From positions 3,720,001 to 3,784,000 of the forward strand of contig OZ244625.1 of assembly GCA_965218555.1 (NCBI GenBank): 64,000 nucleotides of DNA, written 5' to 3'. The translations under genes were made by a program, and so were the position numbers. The DNA comes from JAPPLB01 sp965218555. GTDB lineage: Bacteria; Acidobacteriota; Terriglobia; Bryobacterales; UBA6623. Below the pieces are notes generated by a model. It was given only the letters and a program-made list of their open reading frames with translations, did no database searches and was not told where the DNA came from. Positions 48,749 through 57,540 of the stretch are shown in pieces (position 1 is the first letter of the stretch; each line of letters starts with the position of its first letter).

Positions 48749-49779
48749 TGTGATCTTTCAATAGGTTGTTCACTCGGTCCCAACCGAGGAAACTGAGGGT
48801 ACCAAGCACAAAGTTTCCCGGAAGGAGGACCAAGTGAACATCCATCAGAATGCCAAGTTGACGCCGCAGAGTCGAGCCGCTGTCGTCCGGCGGATTCTCG
48901 ACCAGGGCCAGACCCCGAAGGCGGTGGCCAGCGCCTTCGGGGTCTGCGCACGCACGGTGCGCAAGTGGGTGGCCCGCTATCGGGCTGAGGGCGCGGACGG
49001 ATTGCTCGACCGCAGTTCGCGTCCGCACCGCTCGCCCCGCAGCATACCTGCCACTCTCATCAGCCGCATCACCGCCTTGCGCCGGCTGCGCTGGACCGGC
49101 GCCCAGATCGCCGCCACTGTTGGGGTGGCGCCCGCTACCGTCAGTCGAGTCCTCCGCCGCCAGGGGCTTGCTCGCCTTAGTGCCCTCGACCCGCCGCCGC
49201 CCGTCCGCCGCTACGAACATCCCCACCCGGGCGACCTGCTGCACCTTGATATCAAGAAACTCGGCCGCTTTCGCCGCGCCGGTCACCGCGTCACCGGGGA
49301 CCGCCGCCACTCCAGCCCCGGCGCCGGCTGGGAATACCTTCATGTCTGCGTCGACGACCACTCCCGTCTCGCCTTCTCCCAGCTCTATCCCGACCAGACC
49401 GCCGCCACTGCCGCGGCCTTCCTCACCGCCGCCCTCGACTACTACCACCGCCTCGGCATCCGCGTCCGCCGCGTGCTCACTGACAACGGCGGGTGTTACC
49501 GTTCCAGGGCCTTCCATGCACGCTGTGCCCAACGCGGCCTACGCCATCGCTTCACCCGGCCCTTCACCCCTCCTACCAACGGCAAAGCCGAACGCTTCAT
49601 CCAGACCGCGCTACGTGAGTGGGCCTACGCCCACACCTATCACACCTCCACCCAGCGTGCCCAACACCTCAGACACTGGCTCCACCGCTACAATTGGCAC
49701 CGCCCACACGCTAGTCTTAAAGCCAACCCGCCCATCAGTCGAATCGGTCTGACCGGGGACAACCTGTTGAGGTTCCACA
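48749..49779 (+). mobile_element. IS481-family insertion sequence, copy C (1031 bp)
   Basis: Opposite orientation to copies A and B. It has a perfect 6-bp duplication GCTAGC (48743-48748, 49780-49785). It differs from A and B by a few substitutions (for instance Pro to Ala in FRRxGHR). It is inserted in the centre of a 26-bp palindrome of IS110. Confidence 0.95.
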
Positions 49780-49784
49780 GCTAG
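48834..49784 (+). CDS. IS481 family transposase, copy C
   Basis: 316 residues, ending LLRFHS instead of LLRFHN because the last codon AGC uses two bases of the GCTAGC target; TAG follows from the target. GTG start with GGAGG 8 bases upstream. HTH and DDE motifs as in copy A. Confidence 0.95.
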   Translation: MNIHQNAKLTPQSRAAVVRRILDQGQTPKAVASAFGVCARTVRKWVARYRAEGADGLLDRSSRPHRSPRSIPATLISRITALRRLRWTGAQIAATVGVAPATVSRVLRRQGLARLSALDPPPPVRRYEHPHPGDLLHLDIKKLGRFRRAGHRVTGDRRHSSPGAGWEYLHVCVDDHSRLAFSQLYPDQTAATAAAFLTAALDYYHRLGIRVRRVLTDNGGCYRSRAFHARCAQRGLRHRFTRPFTPPTNGKAERFIQTALREWAYAHTYHTSTQRAQHLRHWLHRYNWHRPHASLKANPPISRIGLTGDNLLRFHS

Positions 49785-49827
49785 CGGCTCCTCACTCGCC
49801 TCTTGCCCCTACCTTGCCACATACAAG

Positions 49828-49844
49828 GTGGTGAGAGATGCAGG
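49828..49844. repeat. 177-bp MITE-like repeat, right terminus (split by IS110)
   Basis: GTGGTGAGAGATGCAGG matches the right terminal repeat of the intact copy at 16 of 17 bases and completes the copy begun at 47482. The following 189 bp up to gltX hold no gene I can identify. Confidence 0.82.
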
Positions 49845-50033
49845 CCGGCCAACCCCAGGCATGAACTTTCACACAATGGCGCATTTGAGCGAAAACAGAC
49901 TGACTGTCACGGGATTACGACGTAGCATTCGGGACCATCACACCTCGATTGCTATACTGAGCCCTCGAACACGACGGGCTAATAACAACGTCCGCCGCCT
50001 GCCTGAAACCCGGCGTTTCTCCTTCGACTCTCG

Positions 50034-51473
50034 ATGACACGCGTCCGCTTTGCGCCATCCCCAACGGGGTTTTTGCACATCGGCGGGGCTCGCACCTATA
50101 TCTTCAATTGGCTCTACGCTCGTCATCACGCCGGCACGATGGTCCTTCGCATCGACGACACCGACCGCGAACGCAGCACTGACGAAGCCCTCCAATCCAT
50201 CCTCGACGGCCTCCGATGGCTTGGACTGCCTTGGGACGAGCAACACTATCAGTCCGAGCGCCGCAGGAATCACGTCGAGGCCGCCGAAGCCCTTCTCGCC
50301 AAAGACCTCGCTTATCGCGACTTCACCGAGCAAAGCGCTGCGCCCGAAGCCAAGGAAACCGCCGGTGCCTGGCTCGCTAACTCCGACATGCGGGAAATGA
50401 CACGGGATGAAAGCGACCGTCGCGCCGCCGCCGGAGAGCCGTTCGTCATCCGCTTCCGCGTATCCCGTGGTACCGACCGCGCCATCACTTTCCACGATCA
50501 TGTATTCGGTGAACAGTCACGCAAGATCGCCGACATCGAGGACTTCGCCCTCCTCCGTAGCAATGGCTCGCCGACCTACCACCTCGCGTCCACCGTTGAC
50601 GACTCAGACCTCAGTATTTCGCACATCATCCGCGGCCAGGATCACCTCACCAACACCTTTAAGCATATTCTGCTGTTCGAGGCGCTGAGCAGCGAGTTCC
50701 CCGAGTTCGCCCACCTGCCGCTGCTGCTCGGCCCCGACGGTGCGAAACTATCCAAGCGTAGGCACGGCGAAATCGTCAGCGTCACGAACTACCGTGATCA
50801 GGGATTTCTGCCTCACGGCATGATTAACTACCTCTGCCTGCTGGGCTGGTCGGCGAAAGACAATCGAGAACTGCTCACCCGCGACGAGTTGATCGAGTTC
50901 TTCAAATTGGAAAGCGTCAATCGCACCAACGCCGTTGTCACGTTTCAAGAAGACTCTGAGCAAAGCTGGGCCGATCCCAAAGCGCTCTGGATCAACGGCC
51001 AACAGTTGCGAAGCCTACCCATGAGTGATCTGCTCCCCTACGTCGAAAGCGAACTGCGTGAGGCCGGATGGTGGCGTCCCCAATACGAAGTCGAACGGAA
51101 GAACTGGCTTGAATCCACAGTCGATCTCATCCGTTCGCGCTTCAATACCCTCAAGGATTTCACCGAGCGCGGCGCGTCTTATTTCAGCGACAAGTTTCCG
51201 ACCGACGTTAAGGCCGAGAAGAACCTCAACAAAGAGGGCGTCCGTGAATCCCTGCACGCACTCGCCGAGCGTCTCGCAACCTTGGACGACTACACCGCCG
51301 AGTCCGTCGAGACCACCCTGCGCGGCATGGCTGAAGAGCGCGGTATGAAAGCCGGGCTCATGATTAACGGAGCCCGCGCGGCGCTGAGCGGCCAGTCTGT
51401 CGGCCCCAGCGCATTCGCAATTTTCATCGCGCTCAGACGCGACCGCGTCATCGATCGCTTGCGGAAGGTTTGA
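50034..51473 (+). CDS. gltX: Glutamyl-tRNA synthetase
   Basis: A 479-residue class Ic synthetase charging tRNA-Glu. The N-terminus TRVRFAPSPTGFLHIGGARTYIFNWLYARHHAG holds the HIGH-type motif (HIGG). RIDDTDRERSTDEA is the Glu-binding region, IIRGQDHLTNTFKH and LLLGPDGAKLSKRRHG give the KMSKS-type loop (KLSKR), and the C-terminal helical anticodon domain ends at FIALRRDRVIDRLRKV. Length is typical. The stop overlaps the ATG of the carbamoyltransferase (TGATG). Confidence 0.95.
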   Translation: MTRVRFAPSPTGFLHIGGARTYIFNWLYARHHAGTMVLRIDDTDRERSTDEALQSILDGLRWLGLPWDEQHYQSERRRNHVEAAEALLAKDLAYRDFTEQSAAPEAKETAGAWLANSDMREMTRDESDRRAAAGEPFVIRFRVSRGTDRAITFHDHVFGEQSRKIADIEDFALLRSNGSPTYHLASTVDDSDLSISHIIRGQDHLTNTFKHILLFEALSSEFPEFAHLPLLLGPDGAKLSKRRHGEIVSVTNYRDQGFLPHGMINYLCLLGWSAKDNRELLTRDELIEFFKLESVNRTNAVVTFQEDSEQSWADPKALWINGQQLRSLPMSDLLPYVESELREAGWWRPQYEVERKNWLESTVDLIRSRFNTLKDFTERGASYFSDKFPTDVKAEKNLNKEGVRESLHALAERLATLDDYTAESVETTLRGMAEERGMKAGLMINGARAALSGQSVGPSAFAIFIALRRDRVIDRLRKV

Positions 51474-53050
51474 TGCTGATACTCGGAATCGGAGGCTGGC
51501 TGCATGACGGCGCGGCCGCCCTGCTTGAAGACGGCCGACTCGTCGCCGCTATGGAGGAGGACAAACTCCGCCGCCAGGCTCATCCCGGTGGACTCCCAGA
51601 AAGAGCCGTCGACGCGTGCCTCCGCGTCGTGTCTGCGTCCCGCAAAGATGTCGATTGCGTCGCCATCGCGCGGCCCATGGGAGGCGGTTCCGATCCCTCG
51701 CAGCACCTCCGCCTCAAGACGCAGTTTCCCCAAAGCCGCTTGGTTATCGTTGACCACCACATCGCCCACGCCGCCAGCGCCTTCTACCCTTCGCCCTTCG
51801 AAAATGCTTGCGTCGTCACGCTTGACCGCATCGGCGACATGCGTTGCGGTGCTCTATGGGACGCCTCCGGAACACGCTTGGAGGCGGTCGAAGAACTCTA
51901 TGCCCCGGACTCTCCCGCAGGTTTTTACAGCCGCATCACGGAGTTGCTCGGCTATCGCACCGGGGCCGAAGAGCACAAAGTCCAGTGGATGGGCGCCGCA
52001 GGCGAGCCGCGCTTCCGAGACGTGTTTCTGGAGATCCTCGGCGCCGGCGGCACCTCGCGGCCCATCTTGGATCAAGGCTTCTTCGACACCTCACGCCCCA
52101 CCGCAGGCGGATTCAGCGATCGCTTCTATGCGAGGTTCGGGCTCGAATACGGAGCACATCTCTCCGAGCAGGACCGCCGCGACATCGCGGCCAGCGTTCA
52201 GAGCGCTGTCGAAGAAATCGTCGTTCGCTTCGCCGGTGAGGGTGAGAACCTCTGTCTGGCCGGCGGCCTCATGCTCAACGCGCCCCTCGTTTCGGCTCTC
52301 GAAAGATCCGGCCACTACAAGAACGTCTGGGTCCAACCGGTCGCCGACAACGCCGGCACCAGCCTCGGCTGCGCTTTCTATGCCTGGCATCAAATCTACC
52401 GCAACACTCAGCGGCATCCGCTCGAGAATCTCTTCCTGGGTCCCTCCTATGATCGCGAAGAGATCAAGCAAGTCCTCGAAAACTGTAAGCTTCGCTTCAG
52501 CTACCTCACTACTGACGAGGCCGTCATCGACACCGCCGTCCGCCGCCTCAACGACAACCAAATCGTCGCCTGGTTCCAAGGCCGCATGGAGTTTGGCTCG
52601 CGCGCACTCGGTAATCGCAGCATCTTCGCCTCACCGCTCAACCCCTACTCGACCGAGAACCTCAACGTTTACATCAAACGCCGCGAACTCTTCCGCAAGT
52701 TCGCCGCGTCGGTCCCTGAAGAGCTGGCGTCCGACTACTTTGACTGCACTGAAAGCGCTCGCTTCCTCGCCTCCGTCAGCCGCGTCAAACAGAAACACCG
52801 CAAGACGTTCGAGGCTGCGTTGCTCGGCGGCGAACGCATCCGCGTCCATACCGTCCGTCGCGCCGACAATCCGCTCTGTTGGGAACTCCTCCAAGCCGCC
52901 GGCCGCGTCAGCGGTCTGCCCGTGCTCTACAACACGTCCTTCAACCTCTTCGGCGAACGCCTCGTCAATGACCCCCGAGCCGCCGTCCGTAGCTTTTACG
53001 CCTCCGGCATAGACACCATGATCGCCGGCAACTTCCTCCTCGACAAATAG
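51473..53050 (+). CDS. NodU/TobZ-type carbamoyltransferase
   Basis: A 525-residue protein with both carbamoyltransferase domains. The N-terminal Kae1-like ASKHA half reads MLILGIGGWLHDGAAALLEDGRLVAAMEEDKLRR, VIVDHHIAHAASAFYPSPFENACVVTLD (metal-binding His-His) and LCLAGGLMLNAP. The C-terminal YrdC-like half carries VAWFQGRMEFGSRALGNRSI and LPVLYNTSFNLFGERLVNDP. These enzymes transfer a carbamoyl group from carbamoyl phosphate via carbamoyl-AMP to a hydroxyl of a sugar or antibiotic. No acceptor pathway lies nearby. Translation is probably coupled to gltX through TGATG; the TTG one codon earlier is rejected. Confidence 0.92.
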   Translation: MLILGIGGWLHDGAAALLEDGRLVAAMEEDKLRRQAHPGGLPERAVDACLRVVSASRKDVDCVAIARPMGGGSDPSQHLRLKTQFPQSRLVIVDHHIAHAASAFYPSPFENACVVTLDRIGDMRCGALWDASGTRLEAVEELYAPDSPAGFYSRITELLGYRTGAEEHKVQWMGAAGEPRFRDVFLEILGAGGTSRPILDQGFFDTSRPTAGGFSDRFYARFGLEYGAHLSEQDRRDIAASVQSAVEEIVVRFAGEGENLCLAGGLMLNAPLVSALERSGHYKNVWVQPVADNAGTSLGCAFYAWHQIYRNTQRHPLENLFLGPSYDREEIKQVLENCKLRFSYLTTDEAVIDTAVRRLNDNQIVAWFQGRMEFGSRALGNRSIFASPLNPYSTENLNVYIKRRELFRKFAASVPEELASDYFDCTESARFLASVSRVKQKHRKTFEAALLGGERIRVHTVRRADNPLCWELLQAAGRVSGLPVLYNTSFNLFGERLVNDPRAAVRSFYASGIDTMIAGNFLLDK

Positions 53051-53251
53051 GAGCCCCGGCCTCCCCACGGCATGAAGCCCCACCCTAACTACGCATCCAC
53101 GTATGAACATCGCGTTCTCGTGGATGCTGACAGCACCGTCGGGTAGCGCGGGAAAGCAAAGCAAGGTCCACCGGGCCCGCCGTTTTCGTTCTATCCTAAT
53201 TGCCACAAACTACTCCGGGTAAGGCGACATCTCACCCGGCCCCGATCCGCC

Positions 53252-55474
53252 ATGCGCCAAACACTTGTCACCCTCGTTCTCTTTCTTTTTCCACTGAGCT
53301 CCGGGAGCGCAGCCCTTGACTGTGACCTGAGCGCCTATCAGGAGCAGCAGGGACTTCAGGCGAAACTCAACAACGATACGCTTACTGTCCTCTGGACCGG
53401 CGAGCGCGGCTCCAGCTTCCGGCTCGACTTCGGGATTGATGACAAGCAGCCGGTCATTCGTCAGATGGCCGTTCGTGGTCCCGATTGGTCTTGGAAGCCC
53501 GTCGCTACCGACCTCAAGCCGGAATTTCTGGTTACCAGCGGGGTTCGCCGTATCTCACAACAGCAACTGAACCCTATCCGGGACCTCGGACAGGAAGTCA
53601 CTCCCGCTGTGATTGAGAAAGAGAAGTGGAAGGTCTTTTGGGATGCGCCCCTTCGCGTTCCGGGGCTGGAAGGTGTCAACACCGACCTGCCGCGCCGCGC
53701 TGATGAAATCCGCCGCTCTCCTGCCACTTACAACGCTACGAGTTGCAAGGTGAAAACGGACGGCGCACGAATCGAGGTCTCGTTCCCGGGCCTTTCGATG
53801 GGCATCTTCTCGGGACGCCTGCAGTACACCGTCTACCGCGGCACGAATCTCATCCGTCAGGAAGCCATCGCGAAAACCGACGAGCCGTCCGTCGCCTACA
53901 AATACCGCTCCGGGCTGAAGGGCTTTTCGACGGAAGGCAGCCGCGTCCGCTGGAGGGATACGTCGCGGGCCTGGCAGAAGTACGAGTTTGGCGGCGCAGT
54001 CAACGAAGGTCCCGTGGCTTTGCGGGCGCGCAATCGCGTCGGTCTCATCGAGACACCCAACGGCACCATCGCGTTCTTCCCTCCGTCGCACAAGTTTTTT
54101 TGGGCTCGCGAGATCGAGTTGAACCTCGGCTACGTCTGGTACCGCATGGACAACGAGGGTTCGTTCTCGGCCGGTGTTCGCCACGCCGACTACGAAGAGA
54201 TGTTCCGGCCCTACGGCCTCTCGGATGAGCTTTGGGACAAGCGGCTGAACCAGTCAAGGCGCTTCGCCCTGGGGAACTTCGCGATGTACAACGCCCCGCC
54301 CGGCAGTTGGCAGCGCATGGCGGCCTACTTCTATGTGAGCCCCGCCGCCGGTGATGAGACGCAGCGCGCTGTCCTGGCTTTTACCCACAACGACCAATTC
54401 AAGCCTCTCAAGGGCTATAGGGTCGCGGTCAGCCACTTCCACACACATTTTGCCGAGCAGTTGCTGGACGCGGGAACCCTTGATTTCCGTCCGCCGTGGT
54501 TGCCCGCGTTCCGTGCGCTCGGAATCAACATCGCGATGATGAGCGACTTCCACGGCGACGGCTCGCCAGACGACCCCGGCGACATCCGCTACAACGATCT
54601 CGACAATTACTTCAAGGCCTGCGCCCGGCACTCCGACCGCGACTTTCTGCTCATGCCCGGTGAAGAGCCGAACTCGCATATCGGCGGCCACTACACGGTT
54701 GTCTTCCCTAAGCCCGTCTATTGGACAAAGGTCCGGCAATCCGGTCAGCCGTTCGTCGAGGACCATCCGAAGTTCGGCAAGGTCTATCACACCGGTTCCG
54801 CGAGGGATATGCTGGAGCTCCTCGAGCGCGAGCAGGGTCTCATTTGGCAAGCTCATCCGCGCACGAAAGGTTCGACGCCCTATCCCGACTCCATCCGCGA
54901 GACGGCGCACTTTAACAGCGATCGCTACCTCGGCGGCGCCTACCAGTCGTTGCCCGTCGATCTCTCCGAGAAGCGTATCTGCGAGGCCCGCTGCATCGGC
55001 GTCCTCGATGACATGAATAACTGGACGGGCCCGAAATATCTCGTATCCGAGGGCGACACCTACATGAAGTTTCCCGAGGACGAGATCTACGGTGAACTCC
55101 TCGTCAACTACATCAAGGTCGATCCGCTACCGCGTTTCAATGAGGATTGGAGCCCGATCACACGCGCCATGCGCGCCGGTGACTTCTTCGTCACGAGCGG
55201 CGAGGTCCTCATCAGCGACTATGCCGTTGAAGGGTCCGGCGACGATAGAACCATCTCGGCCCAAGTCGAATGGACGTTCCCTCTCGACTTCGTGGAAGTC
55301 GTTTGGGGTGATGGTAAGACGGTCAATCGCCAGATCATCTCGACCACTGATCTGGCGCCGCACTCCAGCAAGCGCTTCCGGATACCGATTCGCGCTAAAG
55401 GGAAGAAATGGGTGCGTTTCGCCGCATTCGATTCGGCCGGCAACGGCGCCCTCGCCCAGCCGGTCCATTTCTGA
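53252..55474 (+). CDS. Secreted PHP-like metallohydrolase-domain protein
   Basis: A 740-residue protein with a signal peptide (RQTLVTLVLFLFPLSSGSAA). The first 380 residues are beta-rich with no recognised family. Residues about 390-560 carry a PHP/CehA-like His and Asp set: YRVAVSHFHTHF, IAMMSDFHGDGSPDD, LLMPGEEPNSHIGGHYTVVFPKPVYW and LIWQAHPRTKGSTPYPDS. A metal-dependent hydrolase is therefore plausible. The C-terminal part (RAMRAGDFFVTSGEVLI) is the usual ending of this group in Acidobacteriota and Planctomycetota. Substrate unknown. It is monocistronic, 201 bp after the carbamoyltransferase. Confidence 0.8.
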   Translation: MRQTLVTLVLFLFPLSSGSAALDCDLSAYQEQQGLQAKLNNDTLTVLWTGERGSSFRLDFGIDDKQPVIRQMAVRGPDWSWKPVATDLKPEFLVTSGVRRISQQQLNPIRDLGQEVTPAVIEKEKWKVFWDAPLRVPGLEGVNTDLPRRADEIRRSPATYNATSCKVKTDGARIEVSFPGLSMGIFSGRLQYTVYRGTNLIRQEAIAKTDEPSVAYKYRSGLKGFSTEGSRVRWRDTSRAWQKYEFGGAVNEGPVALRARNRVGLIETPNGTIAFFPPSHKFFWAREIELNLGYVWYRMDNEGSFSAGVRHADYEEMFRPYGLSDELWDKRLNQSRRFALGNFAMYNAPPGSWQRMAAYFYVSPAAGDETQRAVLAFTHNDQFKPLKGYRVAVSHFHTHFAEQLLDAGTLDFRPPWLPAFRALGINIAMMSDFHGDGSPDDPGDIRYNDLDNYFKACARHSDRDFLLMPGEEPNSHIGGHYTVVFPKPVYWTKVRQSGQPFVEDHPKFGKVYHTGSARDMLELLEREQGLIWQAHPRTKGSTPYPDSIRETAHFNSDRYLGGAYQSLPVDLSEKRICEARCIGVLDDMNNWTGPKYLVSEGDTYMKFPEDEIYGELLVNYIKVDPLPRFNEDWSPITRAMRAGDFFVTSGEVLISDYAVEGSGDDRTISAQVEWTFPLDFVEVVWGDGKTVNRQIISTTDLAPHSSKRFRIPIRAKGKKWVRFAAFDSAGNGALAQPVHF

Positions 55475-55576
55475 AAGACATCTCTGTAGTCGGCACGGCG
55501 CTGCACCTATGAAACAGCGCCTAAGCCAGCCACCGCGAAGGCTCGTCAGGCATCCCGAACAATCTGATGTTGCTGC

Positions 55577-56353
55577 TCAGAGGATGGGGACGCCGAAGAT
55601 GTCGGAGGAGCTTTGCTTGAGAATCTTGACGAGAGACTTGATGCGGCTGATGGGGATTTGACCCGTCGTGCCGGTAACGCTGAGGGAGCCGGAGAACTCG
55701 TGCAGCCGGTTGAATACCGGAACGGCCACGCAGCGAACTTCCAACTCTTCTTCCTGATCATCCAGCGCGTATCGCTGCCGGCGAATCTTCATGGTTTCCC
55801 GCTCCAGGGCTTGCGACGAACTGATCGTCTTACGCGTGTGCCGAATAAAGGCCTTCTTGGATAAAAAGTCTTGCAGCAGATCGTCCCCGCTGTGGGCGAG
55901 GATTACCTTTCCGACGCCGCTGCAATGAAGATCCATTCTGCGGCCGATCCTTGTGTCGAACTGGATCAAGCTGGGCGGCTCGGCCTTTTGAATGCATACT
56001 GCCTGACCTTTGTCGAGCACGGCGAGGTGGCTCGTAAGGTCGGTACTCTCCACGAGTTTCTGCATCACTGGCCGTGCGACCTCGGCCATCGAGAACGACT
56101 TCATCATCCTTTGGCCGAGTCCGTAAGCCTTCAAGCCGAGCGAGTAGCGGCGCGTCGACGGTGCCTTATGCACGTAGTCAAGCTCTTCGAGGGTATAGAT
56201 GATGACGTGCGTGCTGCTCTTGGGGATTTTCAGCTTGCGGCTAATCTCAGAAATGTTCAAGCCACGCCGGGAACTGTCCAGCGTCTCCATGATCCGGAGA
56301 GCGCGGGCGACCATGGTGGCGTGCGGCTTGTCAGAACTTCTCGTGTCCACCAT
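55577..56353 (-). CDS. IclR family transcriptional regulator
   Basis: A 258-residue regulator. The winged helix is at residues 14-75 (MVARALRIMETLDSSRRGLNISEISRKLKIPKSSTHVIIYTLEELDYV). The IclR effector domain has LHCSGVGKVILAHSGDDLLQDFL and EELEVRCVAVPVFNRLHEFSGSLSVTG. These proteins bind small acids or aromatics and control catabolic genes. The nearest candidates for control are the isochorismatase gene on the same strand upstream and the PHP-like gene convergent to it; neither link is proven. Confidence 0.92.
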   Translation of the reverse strand: MVDTRSSDKPHATMVARALRIMETLDSSRRGLNISEISRKLKIPKSSTHVIIYTLEELDYVHKAPSTRRYSLGLKAYGLGQRMMKSFSMAEVARPVMQKLVESTDLTSHLAVLDKGQAVCIQKAEPPSLIQFDTRIGRRMDLHCSGVGKVILAHSGDDLLQDFLSKKAFIRHTRKTISSSQALERETMKIRRQRYALDDQEEELEVRCVAVPVFNRLHEFSGSLSVTGTTGQIPISRIKSLVKILKQSSSDIFGVPIL

Positions 56354-56500
56354 ACTGAACGCTATTACTAAATCATGGACACATGTTTGTCAACTCATCG
56401 GGATGATTAACAAAAGCAACGAGGTCACGTACCTGCTTGCGCCGTCATCCTGGCGAGCCGATTGCCGTGACCCCGACCACTCGACGGACTTTCCCGGGAG

Positions 56501-57061
56501 CTATTTGAGGTAGGTCAGCATCTGTTTGAACTCAGGACGGCGGCTGTTGCCGAGTAGCTCGTAAATTGCCATCTCGGTGGAAGAGATCACTGCGCCCGCG
56601 TCGCGCATGCGTTGGATGCCGATCTGCCGGTTCTCCATTGTTCGCGAGCCAACGGCGTCCGCCACAACGTGTACGTCGTAGCCTTTGGCCAGTGCCCCAA
56701 GAGCAGTCTGGTTGACACAAATGTGAGCCTCGATGCCGCAAAGAACGACTGTGCCTCCGTCCGGCAACGCGGCGTTCAGGTGTCGGTCGAATGCATCGTC
56801 ACCCAGGCAGTCGAAGCAGATCTTGTCGATGGGCTCTGCCTCGAAAAGCTTGGCGATCTCAGACACCGTGCCGCCGAGCCCCTTGCTGTATTGCGTCGTA
56901 ACCAAGGTTTGCAGAGGGAGGATCTTCGCCAAGTGGAGAAGCTTTTTCGTGTTGGCGAGTACACCATTGATCCCGCTGATGGCAGGCGTCAACTTCTCCT
57001 GCAAGTCGACGACAACCAAGGCTGTGTTCGCGGGATGGATAAGCCCATTCGTAAGCGCCAT
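56501..57061 (-). CDS. Isochorismatase-family cysteine hydrolase (YcaC-like)
   Basis: A 186-residue protein of the isochorismatase-like fold. ALVVVDLQEKLTPAI provides the catalytic Asp, the region LVTTQYSKGLGGTV a second signature, and VVLCGIEAHICVNQTALGALAKGYDVHVVADAVGS the catalytic Cys with its Lys-side context. The YcaC-type ending SSTEMAIYELLGNSRRPEFKQMLTYLK is present. Substrate of YcaC-like proteins is unknown. It is 147 bp upstream of the IclR regulator on the same strand. Confidence 0.9.
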   Translation of the reverse strand: MALTNGLIHPANTALVVVDLQEKLTPAISGINGVLANTKKLLHLAKILPLQTLVTTQYSKGLGGTVSEIAKLFEAEPIDKICFDCLGDDAFDRHLNAALPDGGTVVLCGIEAHICVNQTALGALAKGYDVHVVADAVGSRTMENRQIGIQRMRDAGAVISSTEMAIYELLGNSRRPEFKQMLTYLK

Positions 57062-57540
57062 GGCCCGATTGTATCTGATGAGAGGAGCAATGCAGACCTG
57101 GCGCAGGGGGTCTTCAAGAGCATCTTCCGGGCAAGGGAACTGAATCGCGAAGACCAGTTCAAGGAACCGCTTGTTGGAAATCAGTCCGCCGACTTCCGCT
57201 AGATCACTGACTGTAGCGATTCCCGTAAGGGACGCAACAAGCGCTACTTTTCCCTGACGCTGCTTCCTGCACCTTCTCCCTCTTCTTGCTGCAATCCTTC
57301 TCCTTGCTCAACTTCCAGCGCCGGATTCAGGGCCGGCCTCCCGCTGGGTTGTTGGGTAGCGGAACGCTCCCGCTTTCCTCGGGCTGATATTCGGCACTAT
57401 GATCGGGAACGCGTCTGCGCTGCTCGACACAGCCGACTTGAATATCTCGCGCACGCTCCTCCTGGACCTCCTGAATCATCCCTCCTGACTCCAGTGACTT
57501 ACAGTAAAATGAACGCGTAACCGCTTTCCGGAGGGTCGAG
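57062..57540. other. 479-bp spacer between divergent genes
   Basis: No gene or RNA recognised. GGAGGGTCGAG at its right end is the ribosome site of the following GTG start. Confidence 0.4.

Larger units (their letters stand above)
47643..49827 (-). mobile_element. Decayed IS110-family element carrying a nested IS481
   Basis: It lies between the two halves of a MITE-like repeat. The shared dinucleotide AG (CT on the transposase strand) is at 47641-47642 and 49826-49827. Without the nested IS481 and its target copy it is about 1.15 kb. It has no terminal inverted repeats, as expected for IS110. The transposase is frameshifted. The non-coding end upstream of the transposase holds a bridge-RNA-like region. 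Confidence 0.85.
48606..49827 (-). ncRNA. Candidate IS110 bridge RNA, interrupted by IS481
   Basis: The IS110 end upstream of the transposase, about 185 nt once IS481 is removed. A 26-bp perfect palindrome (48731-48743 with 49781-49793) is followed by an 11-bp stem ACGCGGTGTCG/CGACACCGCGT (48660-48670, 48717-48727). Within that loop, minus-strand ACCACC (48701-48706) copies the left target CACCAC-CT, and CCGTCAG (48677-48683) is complementary to the right target CT-GACGG. Beyond it, CATAGTCGCT (48631-48640) copies the element's own right end (47641-47650), and ACAAG (48606-48610) complements its left end CTTGT. This is the layout of target and donor loops in IS621-type bridge RNAs. The short guides could be chance individually. 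Confidence 0.6.
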
